Source: Pseudopithomyces maydicus
Lineage: Eukaryota; Ascomycota; Dothideomycetes; Pleosporales; Didymosphaeriaceae
Length of the DNA stretch: 64,000 nt
Assembly (NCBI GenBank): GCA_026873275.1
Contig: JANTUC010000012.1
Span: 1,322,001 to 1,386,000 of the forward strand
Direction: 5' to 3'
Each line of letters opens with the position of its first letter. Position 1 is the first letter of the stretch. Of the stretch, positions 46,535-57,555 are shown piece after piece. Position numbers and translations under genes: made by a program. The notes beneath the pieces are model-generated. The model was given only the letters and a program-made list of their open reading frames with translations. It ran no database searches and was not told the origin of the DNA.

Positions 46535-47665
46535 TCAAACCATATTCTCGACCTTCCCACTACTACGTAACCACCCATTCCTCTCCCCAATTCTCTTCCA
46601 CTCCTCTTCGCTCATCTCATACTTCGGCTTCTTAGGCACATCATCCCCCTCTGTCCTTTCACCATCCCCAAACGGCTTCTTGAACGCGCCATCATAACAC
46701 ACCCACATCCCCACGAAAAGTGCACCTGCTAGCCGAGCCAACCACGGCGGGGTCCTTCCCTTGTCATCCTGAAATTTCGCATTTAGAGCGAACACCATCT
46801 GCAAGAACGGCAGCCATATCGCCATGAACAAGACCTTGCCGATCTGCTGCCGCTTGGTCGTGATTGTGTATGGTCGGATGTCGTTCAAGTAATCCCGGTA
46901 CTCGCGAGGGAGGGAAAGCTCATCAGCGCCGGTAGTGATGAGGTTGAGATAGCGCGCGGAAGGTTGGGCGTACGAGCGGTCGGGGCGTGCGGGTGCCTTA
47001 TCTGGAGGCGCGAATAACGTATGCGCAACGAATCGTTTCGTTGTAGGTTTCTCGGGTACGGTGTCGTCGTCAGGCAGTGGGTAGCAATCCACCAAGATGT
47101 CCTGGTAACTAGCGTTCCCACCCTCCGTCGCAATTATGTGCGCGTAGTCGCTAAGTGTGACTTCATACACACATCCCACGAGCCCTTTCTTCCAGCGATC
47201 TTTATGGTAGTCCGCGCCCTCCATCGCATCGGGATTTCGCATCGCGGTGTTTCCAAAGCATGGCTCGATGTACGGAACACCGGGCAGGTCGAAGGTTAAC
47301 CGTAACGAAGGAACGAGGACATTGACCTGCGAGAGCGGCTTGATGCCTCGCTTGCCTCTGAACGTCTCATTGCACAAGTTCGATCCGTAAGCCAGATATA
47401 GCACTGTTTTCCCCTTCTCACTCGCTGCGTCTATGTCCGAGGTCGAAAGCGCCTTCGCGTCGATCGACGGTTCCGTTAACGAAGCATCGCGGCGCTCTTG
47501 TGATGTTTCCTGGATGTGAGGGTACACGCGTTTTGTATCGGGGCGAGGTCGAGATGCTTTCAGGTAGGCGCATATCCGTGTAAGCCAGCACTGCGATGCT
47601 TGCTCACTGTTCGTCAAGGTAGTAGGCGCATCGTTGACCTGGTGGTGGTGCTGGGAGCTGGTCAT
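46535..47665 (-). CDS. Gamma-glutamylcyclotransferase-like (GGCT/AIG2) protein with C-terminal membrane segments
   Basis: Single exon, 376 aa. The N-terminal GGCT fold is shown by VLYLAYGSNLCNETF, the substrate-loop YGSNL, by LTFDLPGVPYIEPCFGNTAM and by the region VGCVYEVTLSDYAHIIATEG, whose Glu is the probable catalytic acid. GGCT enzymes release 5-oxoproline from gamma-glutamyl peptides; gliotoxin-cluster GliK belongs to this family. Unlike the minimal enzyme, this protein has a Ser/Thr-rich 80-residue leader and, after the domain, two hydrophobic segments (KVLFMAIWLPFLQMVFALNA and WLARLAGALFVGMWVCYDGA) and a basic tail. It is probably membrane-bound. The first ATG in frame is at 47665. Confidence 0.85.
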   Translation of the reverse strand: MTSSQHHHQVNDAPTTLTNSEQASQCWLTRICAYLKASRPRPDTKRVYPHIQETSQERRDASLTEPSIDAKALSTSDIDAASEKGKTVLYLAYGSNLCNETFRGKRGIKPLSQVNVLVPSLRLTFDLPGVPYIEPCFGNTAMRNPDAMEGADYHKDRWKKGLVGCVYEVTLSDYAHIIATEGGNASYQDILVDCYPLPDDDTVPEKPTTKRFVAHTLFAPPDKAPARPDRSYAQPSARYLNLITTGADELSLPREYRDYLNDIRPYTITTKRQQIGKVLFMAIWLPFLQMVFALNAKFQDDKGRTPPWLARLAGALFVGMWVCYDGAFKKPFGDGERTEGDDVPKKPKYEMSEEEWKRIGERNGWLRSSGKVENMV

Positions 47666-48472
47666 TGTGAGACGGGATTGCGTGATGTCTGTGCACCAGA
47701 TATGCAACTAAGTATATACAGATCACGACTTGTTTGTTTGTATTTTGAACTTGAGTAGAGAAGGGCTTCTTTATTTTATATGAATGGGTATCGTGATACC
47801 CGTAAATTCGTCCGGAGAGCATTGACCCTGTGAGCGATTGCTCATCTTTCATCATAGACCGGGAAACAAACCTCCGACAGCCGAGTCCAGGAACATATCA
47901 CGTGATTCTCCACATACCTACCTAAGGTCTTATTTGGGTAGTATCTAAGTCAGCAAATTAAGGTAAGCACGGAACGGGACTCTAATGAAATTTGATATTG
48001 TCGGTAGTATGGTAGTATGTCTTAGTAAAGAGAAAGGAAGGAACGATATGATCTTGGCAGGTTTATGCGAGGTTGCCTGTCTCCACCATCAGGGCACCTA
48101 CTTGCACAACATTTCAACAGTAATTCTCGATACGGAATCTATTGGTATGAATTGCTATCGGAAAAATGTGCCTCGCGAGCGTACGCGGTACCGCTGCCTG
48201 AGGTGTACACTGCTCGTATTCAAGCTGGTGCCTAATTGCGCAGCACGACGAATGTTCTGCCCAAACGCGATATAAGTACTCTATTGAAGAGCGAAATGAT
48301 TCATGAATGTCATTTCCAGGGGTTATTTTGCCAAAGATATATCCTTACCCAGCCTCGAACACAGCAGGAGCTCTAACAGTTGAACACCCTCGTCGTAGAA
48401 GATCACGTAAGACATTGAGCTGAATTGTGTCGCTTCATTGGTCAGTAACATCAACAGCACCTAGCCACCAAG
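47666..48472. promoter_or_regulatory. Divergent promoter between GGCT-like and 2EXR-like genes
   Basis: About 800 bp. An ATCACGTGAT palindrome lies at 47897-47906, about 230 bp upstream of the GGCT-like start. A 96-codon plus-strand reading frame (47985-48275) has no recognisable feature. Confidence 0.4.
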
Positions 48473-49099
48473 ATGCCGACAGGCTTCCTTCACCTCCCAG
48501 GCGAAATTCGTAACGTCATATATGCCGATGTCCTGGTGAAGAAAGAAGGCAAAGAAGTGCAGTGTACAAGCAGATCCCGCAAAAATGGACTCACTCCAGG
48601 GCTTCTCACCGCCAACCGAAAAATCTATCGTGAAGCCATAACAATGCTTTACTCACAGAATCGCTTCCAGTTATGTACCGGCTACCCTCTGGACAAATAC
48701 TGGTTCTCCGTGCAAATCGGACGTGAAAACGCGAGTTACATCCGCCACATCGTCTGCCCGTTTCCCATATTGCGATTCCAAGCTTTACCTGGGACCGGTT
48801 ATGAAGATATTAGGAAGATTACCTCCTCGGGCAAGTGGTTCAATGACCTTGGGTCTATCGAGAGGTGTTATGGTGGGCTGGAAACTTTTACGATGACTTT
48901 GATGTGGCATCAGGTGGGTGGGGATTGGATTGAATTCGCGAATTGGGAATTTATTGAAAAGTTGGATGGTAGTTTTAAAGCTATGCATTCACCTCCCGAG
49001 GTCGTTTTGAAGATTTTTAGTAAAGGATTGTGGGTTGCTGATAGTATTTTTATGCAGAAAATGAAGCCTATAGGTTGGACGATTAACATTATAGATTGA
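48473..49099 (+). CDS. 2EXR/F-box-like fungal protein of unknown function
   Basis: Single exon, 208 aa. The start MPTGFLHLPGEIRNVIYADV matches the LPxEIRNxIY opening of the many fungal 2EXR/F-box-like proteins, and LLTANRKIYREAITMLYSQN with RFQL is the usual second element. The rest (ENASYIRHIVCPFPIL, GGLETFTMTLMW) follows the typical domain order. Codon use becomes strongly A/T-rich towards the end. The family is expanded in Pezizomycotina and has no settled role. Confidence 0.7.
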   Translation: MPTGFLHLPGEIRNVIYADVLVKKEGKEVQCTSRSRKNGLTPGLLTANRKIYREAITMLYSQNRFQLCTGYPLDKYWFSVQIGRENASYIRHIVCPFPILRFQALPGTGYEDIRKITSSGKWFNDLGSIERCYGGLETFTMTLMWHQVGGDWIEFANWEFIEKLDGSFKAMHSPPEVVLKIFSKGLWVADSIFMQKMKPIGWTINIID

Positions 49100-49457
49100 A
49101 ATAAAAGTAGAACCAAAAGTTCAGTACTATTCTTGAAAACCGACCATGACGCTACACGGGACTCCTTGGTGGTCGGAAAGCTTTTCTCTTACGTATGGCG
49201 ATTTGATAATTTCCAACATTCAAAATGTAAAGCACTTTTGTGGACTCCTTTGTGAAGAGTCAATAGCACATCAATATTATTGTGAGATATCGAATAAATA
49301 TATGAAAATCCCAAGACCACTATTGTGCTGCACTAATACTGCGTGCTATTGCACTTCCAATACATGTGCCTTAGACTGATGCCCTGGACAGTTTTACTCC
49401 ATTGCTTTGGAGAGTATGCAAGGTCGGAAGAACTCTTATCGGAATTTATTCGGAACT
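49100..49457. other. A/T-rich convergent spacer
   Basis: A 358-bp spacer between a plus- and a minus-strand gene. A 77-codon Cys-containing ORF (49146-49379) lacks a signal peptide and support, so it is not called. Confidence 0.35.
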
Positions 49458-51297
49458 TCATCCTTTCACGTTATGAAATTTTATCTTCATCATGCACTTA
49501 TCGACTGGTTTGGCCGTAATAACTGGAGTCTAGAGGAGGTTAGTTTGTGGAAAGTCCAAGAAGGCTAAGGAAACTTACGCTGAAGAGTTCAGACTTGAGC
49601 TTATACCTTCCTCGATCGTCAAGAACAGGGGAGCCTTTATCGCTCAATTCCACTTCACCGGTACCGATCTTGGTAAAGTCATATCTCCGTACAGTGCAAG
49701 CCAGAATAACTCTCGCCTCTATGTTCGCTAGTTCTTGGCCAATGCAATTGCGTGGGCCTCGCTCAAATGGCCTCCATGCACTGATTGGAATCTTGTTCTC
49801 GCTGGCTTGCTTGGAATCCCACGCATCGTCCTTTCGTACTGATGTCGTATCGGTATCACCTAGCCAACGCTCGGGAACAAAGTCGTTGGCCGTCTCACCA
49901 TAAACCTTCGGATCGCGCTGGATGAGATAGTGACATATGTAGATGACAGTATCATCGATGCAGACATCGCGCCCGTCGTCCAAGTGTACTCGGAAACCGG
50001 TCCCCTTTGGGGCCATCCGAGCGGTCGCGGCAGGAGGCCAGAGTCGAAGTGCCTCCTTGATACATGCCGATGTATATGAGAGAGCCTGGGTCGTTTCGTC
50101 TGGTTTAGCGAGGTAGACTTCACGAGGGTCCTTGTCACCAAAGATTGCGTCGTGCTCAGCGCGGATAGTCTCGAGACACTTTGGGTGAATCGAAAGTGCG
50201 TAATATATCCACTGAAGTAAGATTGAAGTCGTGTCGTGGCCGGCGAAGAGGAAAGTCTTGATCTGATCCGCAGTACTTTGGACAACATCGCTTGTCAAAT
50301 GGTCAACGTCTTTAAGAGCAAGCGCTAACACCGAACGGTCCTGTTTTTGTTTCTCTCCTGCGTTTTGCGCGGCGCTCATCTGGTCAAACTTCTCCCTGAT
50401 GCTGTTCTTGATAGCAGCATCAGCTTTGTTGCTGTGATAGATCCGTGACACAAGTAGCGGCACATTTGCCCACCAAGGTATGAAACCTGGTCGACCAGAA
50501 TTTGCAAATGTATGGAGAAGCTCTCTGGTGTGGTGAACAACAGGGTGGCCCCCACCCTGCAAATCCTGTGCCTCGAAATTCAAGTTCATTACCACCGCGC
50601 CAATAATGTCAAATGTGACATTGGTGCATAACGGCTCCAATGCAAATTCCTCTCCAGATTTGGCGAATGCATCTAACTTTTCCATGAATATAGTTGACTT
50701 CTCTACGATAGCTGGTAGCAGCGTATTAAGATGCTGAGGGGCAAATCCAGGGTTGAACCTCTTTCGGAGAGACTTCCAGGCATCGCCCTATCTCGATCAG
50801 CTCTTCAATCTTTCCAGCAACAAGTAGCGGATTTTACCTCTTTGGTAAGAACAGATTCATGGCCAACCAATCGCGTGAATTCAAAGACAGTCGGTGATTT
50901 GTTCACACTCCAGGGAAATGACTTTGATATTTTCGTGATTTGTTCCGCAACTGCGTGGGACGACACAACAGTCAAGGGCCAACTTATTACCGGTCGTGTA
51001 TCCACTAATAAAATTTCAGGGCGCCCTGCATCCTCGAACATGCGGTCCAGGATATAGTCTACGATACAGAGTTAGGAGAACATATCACTTGATCGTGGAA
51101 GCCGTACCAATATGTCTTCTTGCATCTCCGAACCTCTTGAAACCACTGGCTATTTGTGGCAAATGGCCTATGAATAGCGAGCTTGGCAATTGAGGTATGG
51201 ACTTATATTTCTTGAATCGCCAATTGTAAAGCTGTATGTAAACGAGATATGCTACTACAGGGAGGATCGCTAGCGCAACATATGCATTGCCCGCCAT
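49458..51297 (-). CDS. Cytochrome P450 monooxygenase, function unknown
   Basis: Microsomal P450 of 563 aa. Exons 51108-51297, 50838-51058, 49579-50787 and 49458-49529. The ATG at 51297 gives an N-terminal anchor (AYVALAILPVVAYLVYIQLY) and a proline hinge (SIPQLPSS). Motifs: GDAWKSLRKRFNPGF (C-helix), FLFAGHDTTS (I-helix oxygen-binding), KEALRLWPPA (ExxR), and the heme loop FERGPRNCIGQELANIE with axial Cys. The last short exon is inferred from a gtaagt...ctctag intron and gives ELFSTPVITAKPVDKCMMKI, a typical P450 end; without it the frame would stop at 49540. Neighbours include no synthase, so a biosynthetic cluster is not shown. The clan cannot be fixed by eye. Confidence 0.9.
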
Positions 51298-52581
51298 GGT
51301 CAAACTATGTTGAATATAGTCTCCTTGAGCATCTTAGTAAAGTGGTGAGGCAGGAACATGATTGATACTCACCAGCAAGGTACAGGTGGCGATACTCTCT
51401 GTGGCGAGCTGAGGTATGCTGGAAAGTAGTCGAATGAACCCTGGGTACCTATTCGCACTGTGCGAATTATCGCACGAGTATCAATTGGCTTCCAGTGCTG
51501 GTGGAAACACAGCTCAGGCTTTTGGAGAAAGGGCGAATGAGAAGGATCGATTACATCATCACAAGCGTCAGTCAGCCCGGAACGGTTACGACCCGAGTCA
51601 GTCAGTCGGTTGGATGAATCCGCCCGAATTCAAACTAGCAGTCTCAAAAGGGAAACTGGTCTCGAGTTTAAATTCCAAGACCTGGTACGAATGGACGATG
51701 GTGCGCCCTTCGCTTAGAACTCACCTACTCAATGGCTGGCCGTCAAGCGAAGTGTGGAGGATGTTCGGGGTGGGGCCTATCAAAGAACATCATTAGCGCC
51801 ACCACTTCAAACGGTCCATAATTTTGGGCATTCTGTCCCATTGTACATACGTTTCGATTGGCTAGCGCATTGAATATCCAACGTGCAACACTGTTGCCGT
51901 CGTGCCACGTGCATTCGGTGAGCAAGGGTTTGGCGGCGTGGTTGACCAGCAAAGACCACCGGCAAAGATTCCCAGACGTATTAGGGCTGAATCATATGTC
52001 CGGGGAGAAAACGAAAGTGTGGATTTTGAGTCGTAATTAGACATACATGCACAACTTAGCAAAAAAACAGATAGCGAACACAAACAAATCGTGATGGATT
52101 AATAAATCGATATGTATAGAAATCGCTACTTTGATATTTCCTTGTTCATTATTTCTTTTCTAGTACTCTATCTATGTCGCTAAATCAGGTTGAGGTACTC
52201 TTTCTGTAGCACATCATCTCAAGTTGAGAACACAAGCGTCTTGAAGCAATTATGTAACTTGTTCATATTGCCTTATTCCATCTTATCACCTTAATTCAAG
52301 TTAACCTGTCTTAGTCCATCATTAAGACGATAGAAAAAGAAGCAGCACATTAGAGTCTAATGAATCGATGTCTTGATTTACATATCCATTCAACAAGTCG
52401 ATTTAGGCCAGGAAAGCTTGGTCATTAAAGGTTTCATCACCTTGTGTTGCAAGAAGAGAACATCAGACCAGTTCAGCACGTCATGTAAAAACCATTGCCG
52501 ATTCTCACTGAACTACCGTTGTGAAAAACAACAAAATTATGGAAGTTACACATCTCGCTTTCAATGTCCCCCATTTGAATA
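51298..52581. other. Spacer between P450 and F-box-like genes
   Basis: About 1.28 kb, A/T-rich in the second half (52040-52400). It includes the P450 promoter. Plus-strand ORFs (51416-51796 and others) show no domain. No repeat is evident. Confidence 0.4.
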
Positions 52582-53930
52582 TTACCAGCATGCATATCTT
52601 TTCGCATACCGACAGCTGATAGAAGAGAAGAAACAGAAAAATAACGCCTGGAAAATGCTACTCAAGCCGAACGCCTTAGCCGTCCAAGAATGGAATAACC
52701 TTGAGTCCTCTCTCTCTCGAAGTTGATCTGATGCCACTGAAATGGGCAATCTAGTGTGCTCCCATCCAGCGTCTTTGCTGATACCTGCTGCTATCGCCGG
52801 CTGCGCTGCGCGCGCTCTGTTACGTGTAGACAGCCAGCACTTCTTGTTCTCAACCGAAACAATCCCACCACCGCCGAAATTGGTTCGTCCCGTCAATACG
52901 CCTGATTTCAACGAAATCATCGCACCTTCCCCCAAATAGGCGATAGTATTGATGTCTTTAGTCCGCATGAAGATCAACCCCTCATCTCGGTTTCGGGAAT
53001 CAAGTGACAAGTTGTACACCCGGACCGAGATTGTTTGACCCTTGGGGCCGATCAGCTTCATACCCAACATTGTAATGTCCTGTGCGATAATGCGCGGAAC
53101 ACTAGCGCTGACGTCAGGAAGGTCATTACATGAGTCCACTTTGTACGCAAGCTGGGCTTGTATCGTGTGCAGGTTGGGAAGATTGACGCCTTTGAGGATG
53201 GAGAAGTCCAGTCTGCGCCACTTCTTTGTGGACTCTAAGTCCGTGTCGGTGACCTTGAATGCGAACGCAAAGCCAAGGACGGTAAGATTCTTGAAGTCGC
53301 GGGAAAGTATCGGGACCGCAATGCTCAGCTGTTGGTGACAGAGCGGAGTAGGTTTGCGGATGTGCGAGTCGGCGCTCCAGAAACTCGTGGGGGTTTCGAT
53401 GACCAGCCGGTGGGCTGCTTTGGTAATGATGGAGCCGAATAGGAAGGAAGTGCGGCTGGGTGAGGAAGACGAGCTGTCTTCGAGAAAGCGCGTGCAGCAT
53501 TCTGAGTGGGACATCAATTGAGTCATGCCGCCGTAGAGCATCTGTTAGAGCAACGTGTTAGCTGAAAATGTAGACCAGATTAGAAGAGTATGCAACAAAA
53601 AGCCATCGGTTGTTCCAGACTCACCTCTTTACAAGCCAACGGCCAGTTCGGCAGAAGCTCTGCCTTCTGGTCATGGAAGCCTCCCCACGCCAGTTTTCCT
53701 TCATACTCAACAGCAAACTCAGCTTTGCCAGGCCATCCTTCAATCTCGCAGCTGAATTTGAAGAAACCAGTCGATTTCCACAGCTCATGGTAGATCGAAT
53801 CCAGGGACTCTTGCGGCAAGCCCATGAGCGAGGTCGGCGGCTTTCGGGTATGGTCGTTCAGTTCGAGAAACGCTGGATCGGGGCTGTCCTTGTCGGGGCA
53901 CGCGATACGGCGGGCGTGGAAGTCACCCAT
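52582..53930 (-). CDS. F-box/2EXR-like hypothetical protein
   Basis: Exons 53625-53930 and 52582-53541 encode up to 421 aa. The first exon has LMGLPQESLDSIYHELWKST, an F-box-like opening of the LPxExxxxIY type. The second has mixed hydrophobic segments (FKNLTVLGFAFAFKVTDTDL, WRRLDFSILKGVNLPNLHTI), consistent with a beta-rich or leucine-rich fold. The splice (gtgagt...taacag) is good and in phase. The last about 60 residues (LRERED to YACW) look non-conserved, so an unseen C-terminal intron or an earlier end is possible. No function can be named. Confidence 0.6.
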
Positions 53931-54257
53931 CTTTGCAAGCGCCAGTATTGGTGGTTGGTGATGAGGGGTCTCGATCAGTAGATTTGGAACTGGAAGGCGT
54001 GCAAGCTGGTGCGTACGAGCTGGTGCGTGCTAGGGGAAGAATTTGTTAGAGGTGGGTTGTGTCCTTATATAGCAGTTGGTTGAAGAGCAAACGGGTGCCA
54101 TGTCGCCTGGTAAACACTAAGTAAAGTTGAAAAGCAGACATCTGTTTGTAACAGTAGAATTGAAGACTGTGCTTTGGTTGAAAGGAACAGTGCACCAGGC
54201 AGTGCTATGCATATAGAGTTGAAACGAATTTTAAACTCGTCCATGCTCTCCCGTTTC
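53931..54257. promoter_or_regulatory. Spacer upstream of the F-box-like gene
   Basis: A 327-bp spacer between two minus-strand genes. It has the repeated phrase AGCTGGTGCGT (about 54003-54028) and otherwise nothing recognisable. Confidence 0.35.
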
Positions 54258-54902
54258 TTAGCAGTTCTTCAACTGTGTATCCTTGCGCCTTTCCCATTCA
54301 TCTCTGGACAGAAAATGGGTGTGCAGCTCGATAAGCTGCCCTCCTTTTGGCACCATCTTCTTCAAGGCTTCATCCTCAATAAATCCTTTTCGCTGAAGAA
54401 CAATTTCGCTTCCTTTATTACCCTCGAAAACTGTAGCCTCTACTCTCATTATCTGCGGTCGAGTGGTGAACACCCAGTCGGTAAAAGTCCCAACCACAAG
54501 TGACATGATGCCCTTTTTCCAGTACGTCTCACCCAACCAATATCCAATTTCAACAGTGTGTTCTTGACTTTGTGGCTGCATGCCTATGGCGCCTAGAAAC
54601 GCGTTTGTGGCCGGTTCCACTATTGCAAAATTCCTTGCCGGGTCCTCATTCAAACAACGCTGGATCCACTCGCGTGCAACATCTAGAGTGTATGGCTGAG
54701 GGAATCCGTCACTCAAATATCTGGCTAAATTTGGGTTGTTTGCTTGTGCTGCGCTGGATTCTGCGTCGAGTGGATGGTAAGGACGAACGACGCAGCCGTT
54801 CAGACTGAGTATTGGTGGTGGTAATTGTTCTTCGTTCGAACCCAGGGGCTTAAGATGCAGTTGTGCTTTTGGGATCGCATCCGGTGTCTCTGAAGGCATC
54901 AT
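54258..54902 (-). CDS. GNAT acetyltransferase, RimJ/RimL-like
   Basis: Single exon, 214 aa. The start MMPSETPDAIPKAQLHLKPL leads to LNGCVVRPYHPLDAESSAAQ, then PYTLDVAREWIQRCLNEDPA, IVEPATNAFLGAIGMQPQSQ and TVEIGYWLGETYWKKGIMSL, the RimJ/RimL pattern with the acetyl-CoA loop around WKKGIM. The C-terminus has MRVEATVFEGNKGSEIVLQR and KGFIEDEALKKMVPKGGQLI, also typical (VFxxNxxSxxVLxKxGF). It probably acetylates a small molecule or a protein N-terminus; the substrate is unknown. Confidence 0.85.
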   Translation of the reverse strand: MMPSETPDAIPKAQLHLKPLGSNEEQLPPPILSLNGCVVRPYHPLDAESSAAQANNPNLARYLSDGFPQPYTLDVAREWIQRCLNEDPARNFAIVEPATNAFLGAIGMQPQSQEHTVEIGYWLGETYWKKGIMSLVVGTFTDWVFTTRPQIMRVEATVFEGNKGSEIVLQRKGFIEDEALKKMVPKGGQLIELHTHFLSRDEWERRKDTQLKNC

Positions 54903-56294
54903 GATCGGCAGACTGAAAAGGTTCAGAAAGGACAGTAGCTTTGGCTTTGGCTTGAGAGGCCGCCTCTTCCGGACAGGTCTCCTCTATCCCTGGATTACAA
55001 AATGCTTCCCCACCGGATCTGAGGGATGGTCCAATCACACTATTGCATATATGTAGAGCCCATCAGGGTTAGATGCCAACCTTTTCTCGGTCTAGCTTGT
55101 GAGCCAAACGAATGCCTCACACGTGGGTGAAGGTTGGGATGCAGGTGGTCCGAGCCAAGAGTGACGGGTGAGACGGGTACCCATATGTACATCCAGTACA
55201 TACGAACTTGCTGCTATTGATAAGCTCGCAATAAAATGACCATGGTCCATCGAAAAGGCGTGGGCAGTGAAGACCCGACACGTGCAGGTGGGGGCGCCTG
55301 CCAGGGTCCTGCGGAAGGTGCACGTCCGCCCTGTCCCTGAATCGCACATCGAACTGCTCTCTCCAGGGTCCGAGCGTTCGTCATCAGATCAGGCATCTGT
55401 TTTCACAACACCCCGCCACCGGACTGTGCCTGTGTGCACAACCCTATGCATTGCTGTTCTTCATCCTGTCTGGTCCGCTACCGCCGCGAGCTGCGTTTTG
55501 CTGAAGACCGTGAGTTCTACCGACATTAGACGCTCCAATCGTCGGGCGCCGTCGTGCATGGCCCATCCGCCACATACAAGTTGATGAGTTGTCGAACATT
55601 GTCGAGCAGAATCTGCGAAAGTCCGCAAGGGTTCATTGGGTCTCCCCGCCCTAGCGGGTCGATTTATGTTTCAGGTGGTGAAATGACTGGTTGGGCAGCC
55701 ACCGCATCCCGCTTTTTTCTCCCCTCGACCCCATCGCGAACGCATGACCTTGACCATCACGCGCAGTAGATAAGACTCCGCCGCTCGGTCCAGACGGTTT
55801 TGTCGGTCTTGTCTCTACGACTTGTCTTCCCTACCCTCGACAGCCGTCTTCGTCTCCTGGTCAATCTGCCAGCGATTTTACAGAGGCGCCACCGCCCAAC
55901 ATTTCGACGGCGGGATCCACAGTATATCGTTAGTAGACTACGGACTCGAGGGCTACCTACCTACACAAAGCCGGTCCGACCGCTCTATTGCACACACATC
56001 TGTCACACTCAAAGTTGCCAACTAACCTACAGCTGATCTTTCTACCTTCTCCGTTACGCCGCGGTCGGAGTTAGTGTTGATCCTCCAATAAACACTGATG
56101 CAACCTCTCTTGGTTCATTTCTGTGACATCTGCTCTGCCTCCACCACTGTACCCTTCTCGGCCTCTGTCTTCTCACAAAATAACTCTTGCTCACACGTAA
56201 GCCCATAGTCCATCGTCATGTACGAGTATTGACTCTGACGTCATAGTGTGGCGCAATATCAACGGGAATCAACATCCGCGACAAACAAGAGGAC
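54903..56294. promoter_or_regulatory. Divergent promoter region, about 1.4 kb
   Basis: A long gene-free spacer between diverging genes. A few ORFs (55267-55584 plus, 55092-55349 minus) overlap each other on opposite strands and show no domain. The final 300 bp, C/T-rich, probably carry the 5' leader of the gene at 56295. Confidence 0.4.
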
Positions 56295-57113
56295 ATGAAC
56301 ATGCAGCAAGACGAGCTCGCACAGCTGTTTGCGGCGCGTATGCAGCTTACGCAGAACGCACAAGCTGCACAGAATATCCAGACAATCCCACAAGAAGAAC
56401 CGGCACAAAAGCCAGCAGAACAAGTGCCACAGCCGATTACCTATGTTTCTCAGCACTATACCCATAGTTACCATATCGTGCCCGCACGCCAGGAGTCGGA
56501 GAAGACTCCCATAGAGCTGTCCGAACTCCATGACGTCTTCGTGCGGAACAGCATCGATCCTTCTTTACTCTTTCCTTCGCAGATTGACCTATTCCAGAAC
56601 GCAGACAATGATCAGCGACTCCGTCTACTCGAGCTCTGGCGCATCTCTCCCCCATCGGGAAGTTCGGCCCAGCATTTGTACGACTGGCCACCAACAAGCT
56701 TAGCACAAGAAGAAGCTATGGCAAAGCTACGATATGAGAAGATGTTGGAGGAACGGGCACAACAGGATGCGATCCAAAAGCATCAACAGCAGATGGATCA
56801 GAGCATGGATGAGAGCAGGGATAACCCGGCAGTATATGCTACTCGCGATATACTTGCAACCTCGCCGGATAATGCCGAGCCATACATCGTCTCGGGCTAT
56901 GATATGTTAGCGCAGCGAGAGTACGAAGAGTCGGCCAAGCCAACAAAGTATACCACTGCCACTGAGCCGGTATACGGTCATATTGGACAGACTGGCCTCT
57001 GGGAGAAGAACGTCGGCAGCATTCTTGACATGGAGAACCAATACGGTGCGTTTGCTCACGCTAGAGACTTCGACGTTCACCGATCTTTCGGTGACGAGGA
57101 GATGGTTATGTAG
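56295..57113 (+). CDS. Gln-rich hypothetical protein
   Basis: Single exon, 272 aa, no recognised domain. The N-terminus is Gln/Ala-rich (QLTQNAQAAQNIQTIPQEEP). The middle has LSELHDVFVRNSIDPSLLFP and LRLLELWRISPPSG, which look helical, followed by a charged segment with EEAMAKLRYEKMLEERAQQD and KHQQQMDQSMDESRD. The C-terminus has PVYGHIGQTGLWEKNVGS and ENQYGAFAHARDFDVHRSFG, a pattern that looks conserved rather than random. Likely a fungal-specific, mostly disordered protein. The ATG at 56295 is preferred over the Met two residues later. Confidence 0.65.
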   Translation: MNMQQDELAQLFAARMQLTQNAQAAQNIQTIPQEEPAQKPAEQVPQPITYVSQHYTHSYHIVPARQESEKTPIELSELHDVFVRNSIDPSLLFPSQIDLFQNADNDQRLRLLELWRISPPSGSSAQHLYDWPPTSLAQEEAMAKLRYEKMLEERAQQDAIQKHQQQMDQSMDESRDNPAVYATRDILATSPDNAEPYIVSGYDMLAQREYEESAKPTKYTTATEPVYGHIGQTGLWEKNVGSILDMENQYGAFAHARDFDVHRSFGDEEMVM

Positions 57114-57555
57114 ATGGGAGGATAAGTGGACAGACCACTAGGGAAGGCATTTGTGAACATGGCGATTGCATGATTTTCATTTGTTATCGCATGGAGGACA
57201 AAGTAATGGCGGCGGGAAACACTTTGTATTGTGATTATGGCACAAGCCTGTCCACGACATTGTGAGACTTCGGTCAGCATACTATCACTCGGATACCCAT
57301 TTTCAGCAAGATCGCTACTCAATTCTAGACCAACGTTAAATTGCATATCTGCATTTTTGCATATCTCCATGTCAATGACTGCGATGTATCCCGAAATGAA
57401 GCCTCTCATACTATACAGAGCACCAAGCTTGATGCAACAACTCTAATCCAATGCAAAGTCGACCTTCCTCGTACACATAGAATATACAACGCTGGTCCAA
57501 TCCAGGACCAGGCGACGGGCCCAATGCTTCCCTACACCATCCCAATTACCACCAC
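57114..57555. other. Convergent spacer
   Basis: About 440 bp between converging genes, with both 3' ends. Nothing else is seen. Confidence 0.35.

Noticed and set aside
49146..49379. Small Cys-containing ORF considered as a possible secreted effector
   Set aside because: It has no signal peptide, and the Cys are near the end in A/T-rich sequence.
46535..51297. GGCT-like gene (GliK family) near a P450 as part of an epipolythiodioxopiperazine cluster
   Set aside because: There is no synthase, glutathione transferase or methyltransferase nearby; two family members alone do not make a cluster.
55267..55584. 105-codon plus-strand ORF in the long spacer
   Set aside because: It overlaps other frames on both strands, with no domain.
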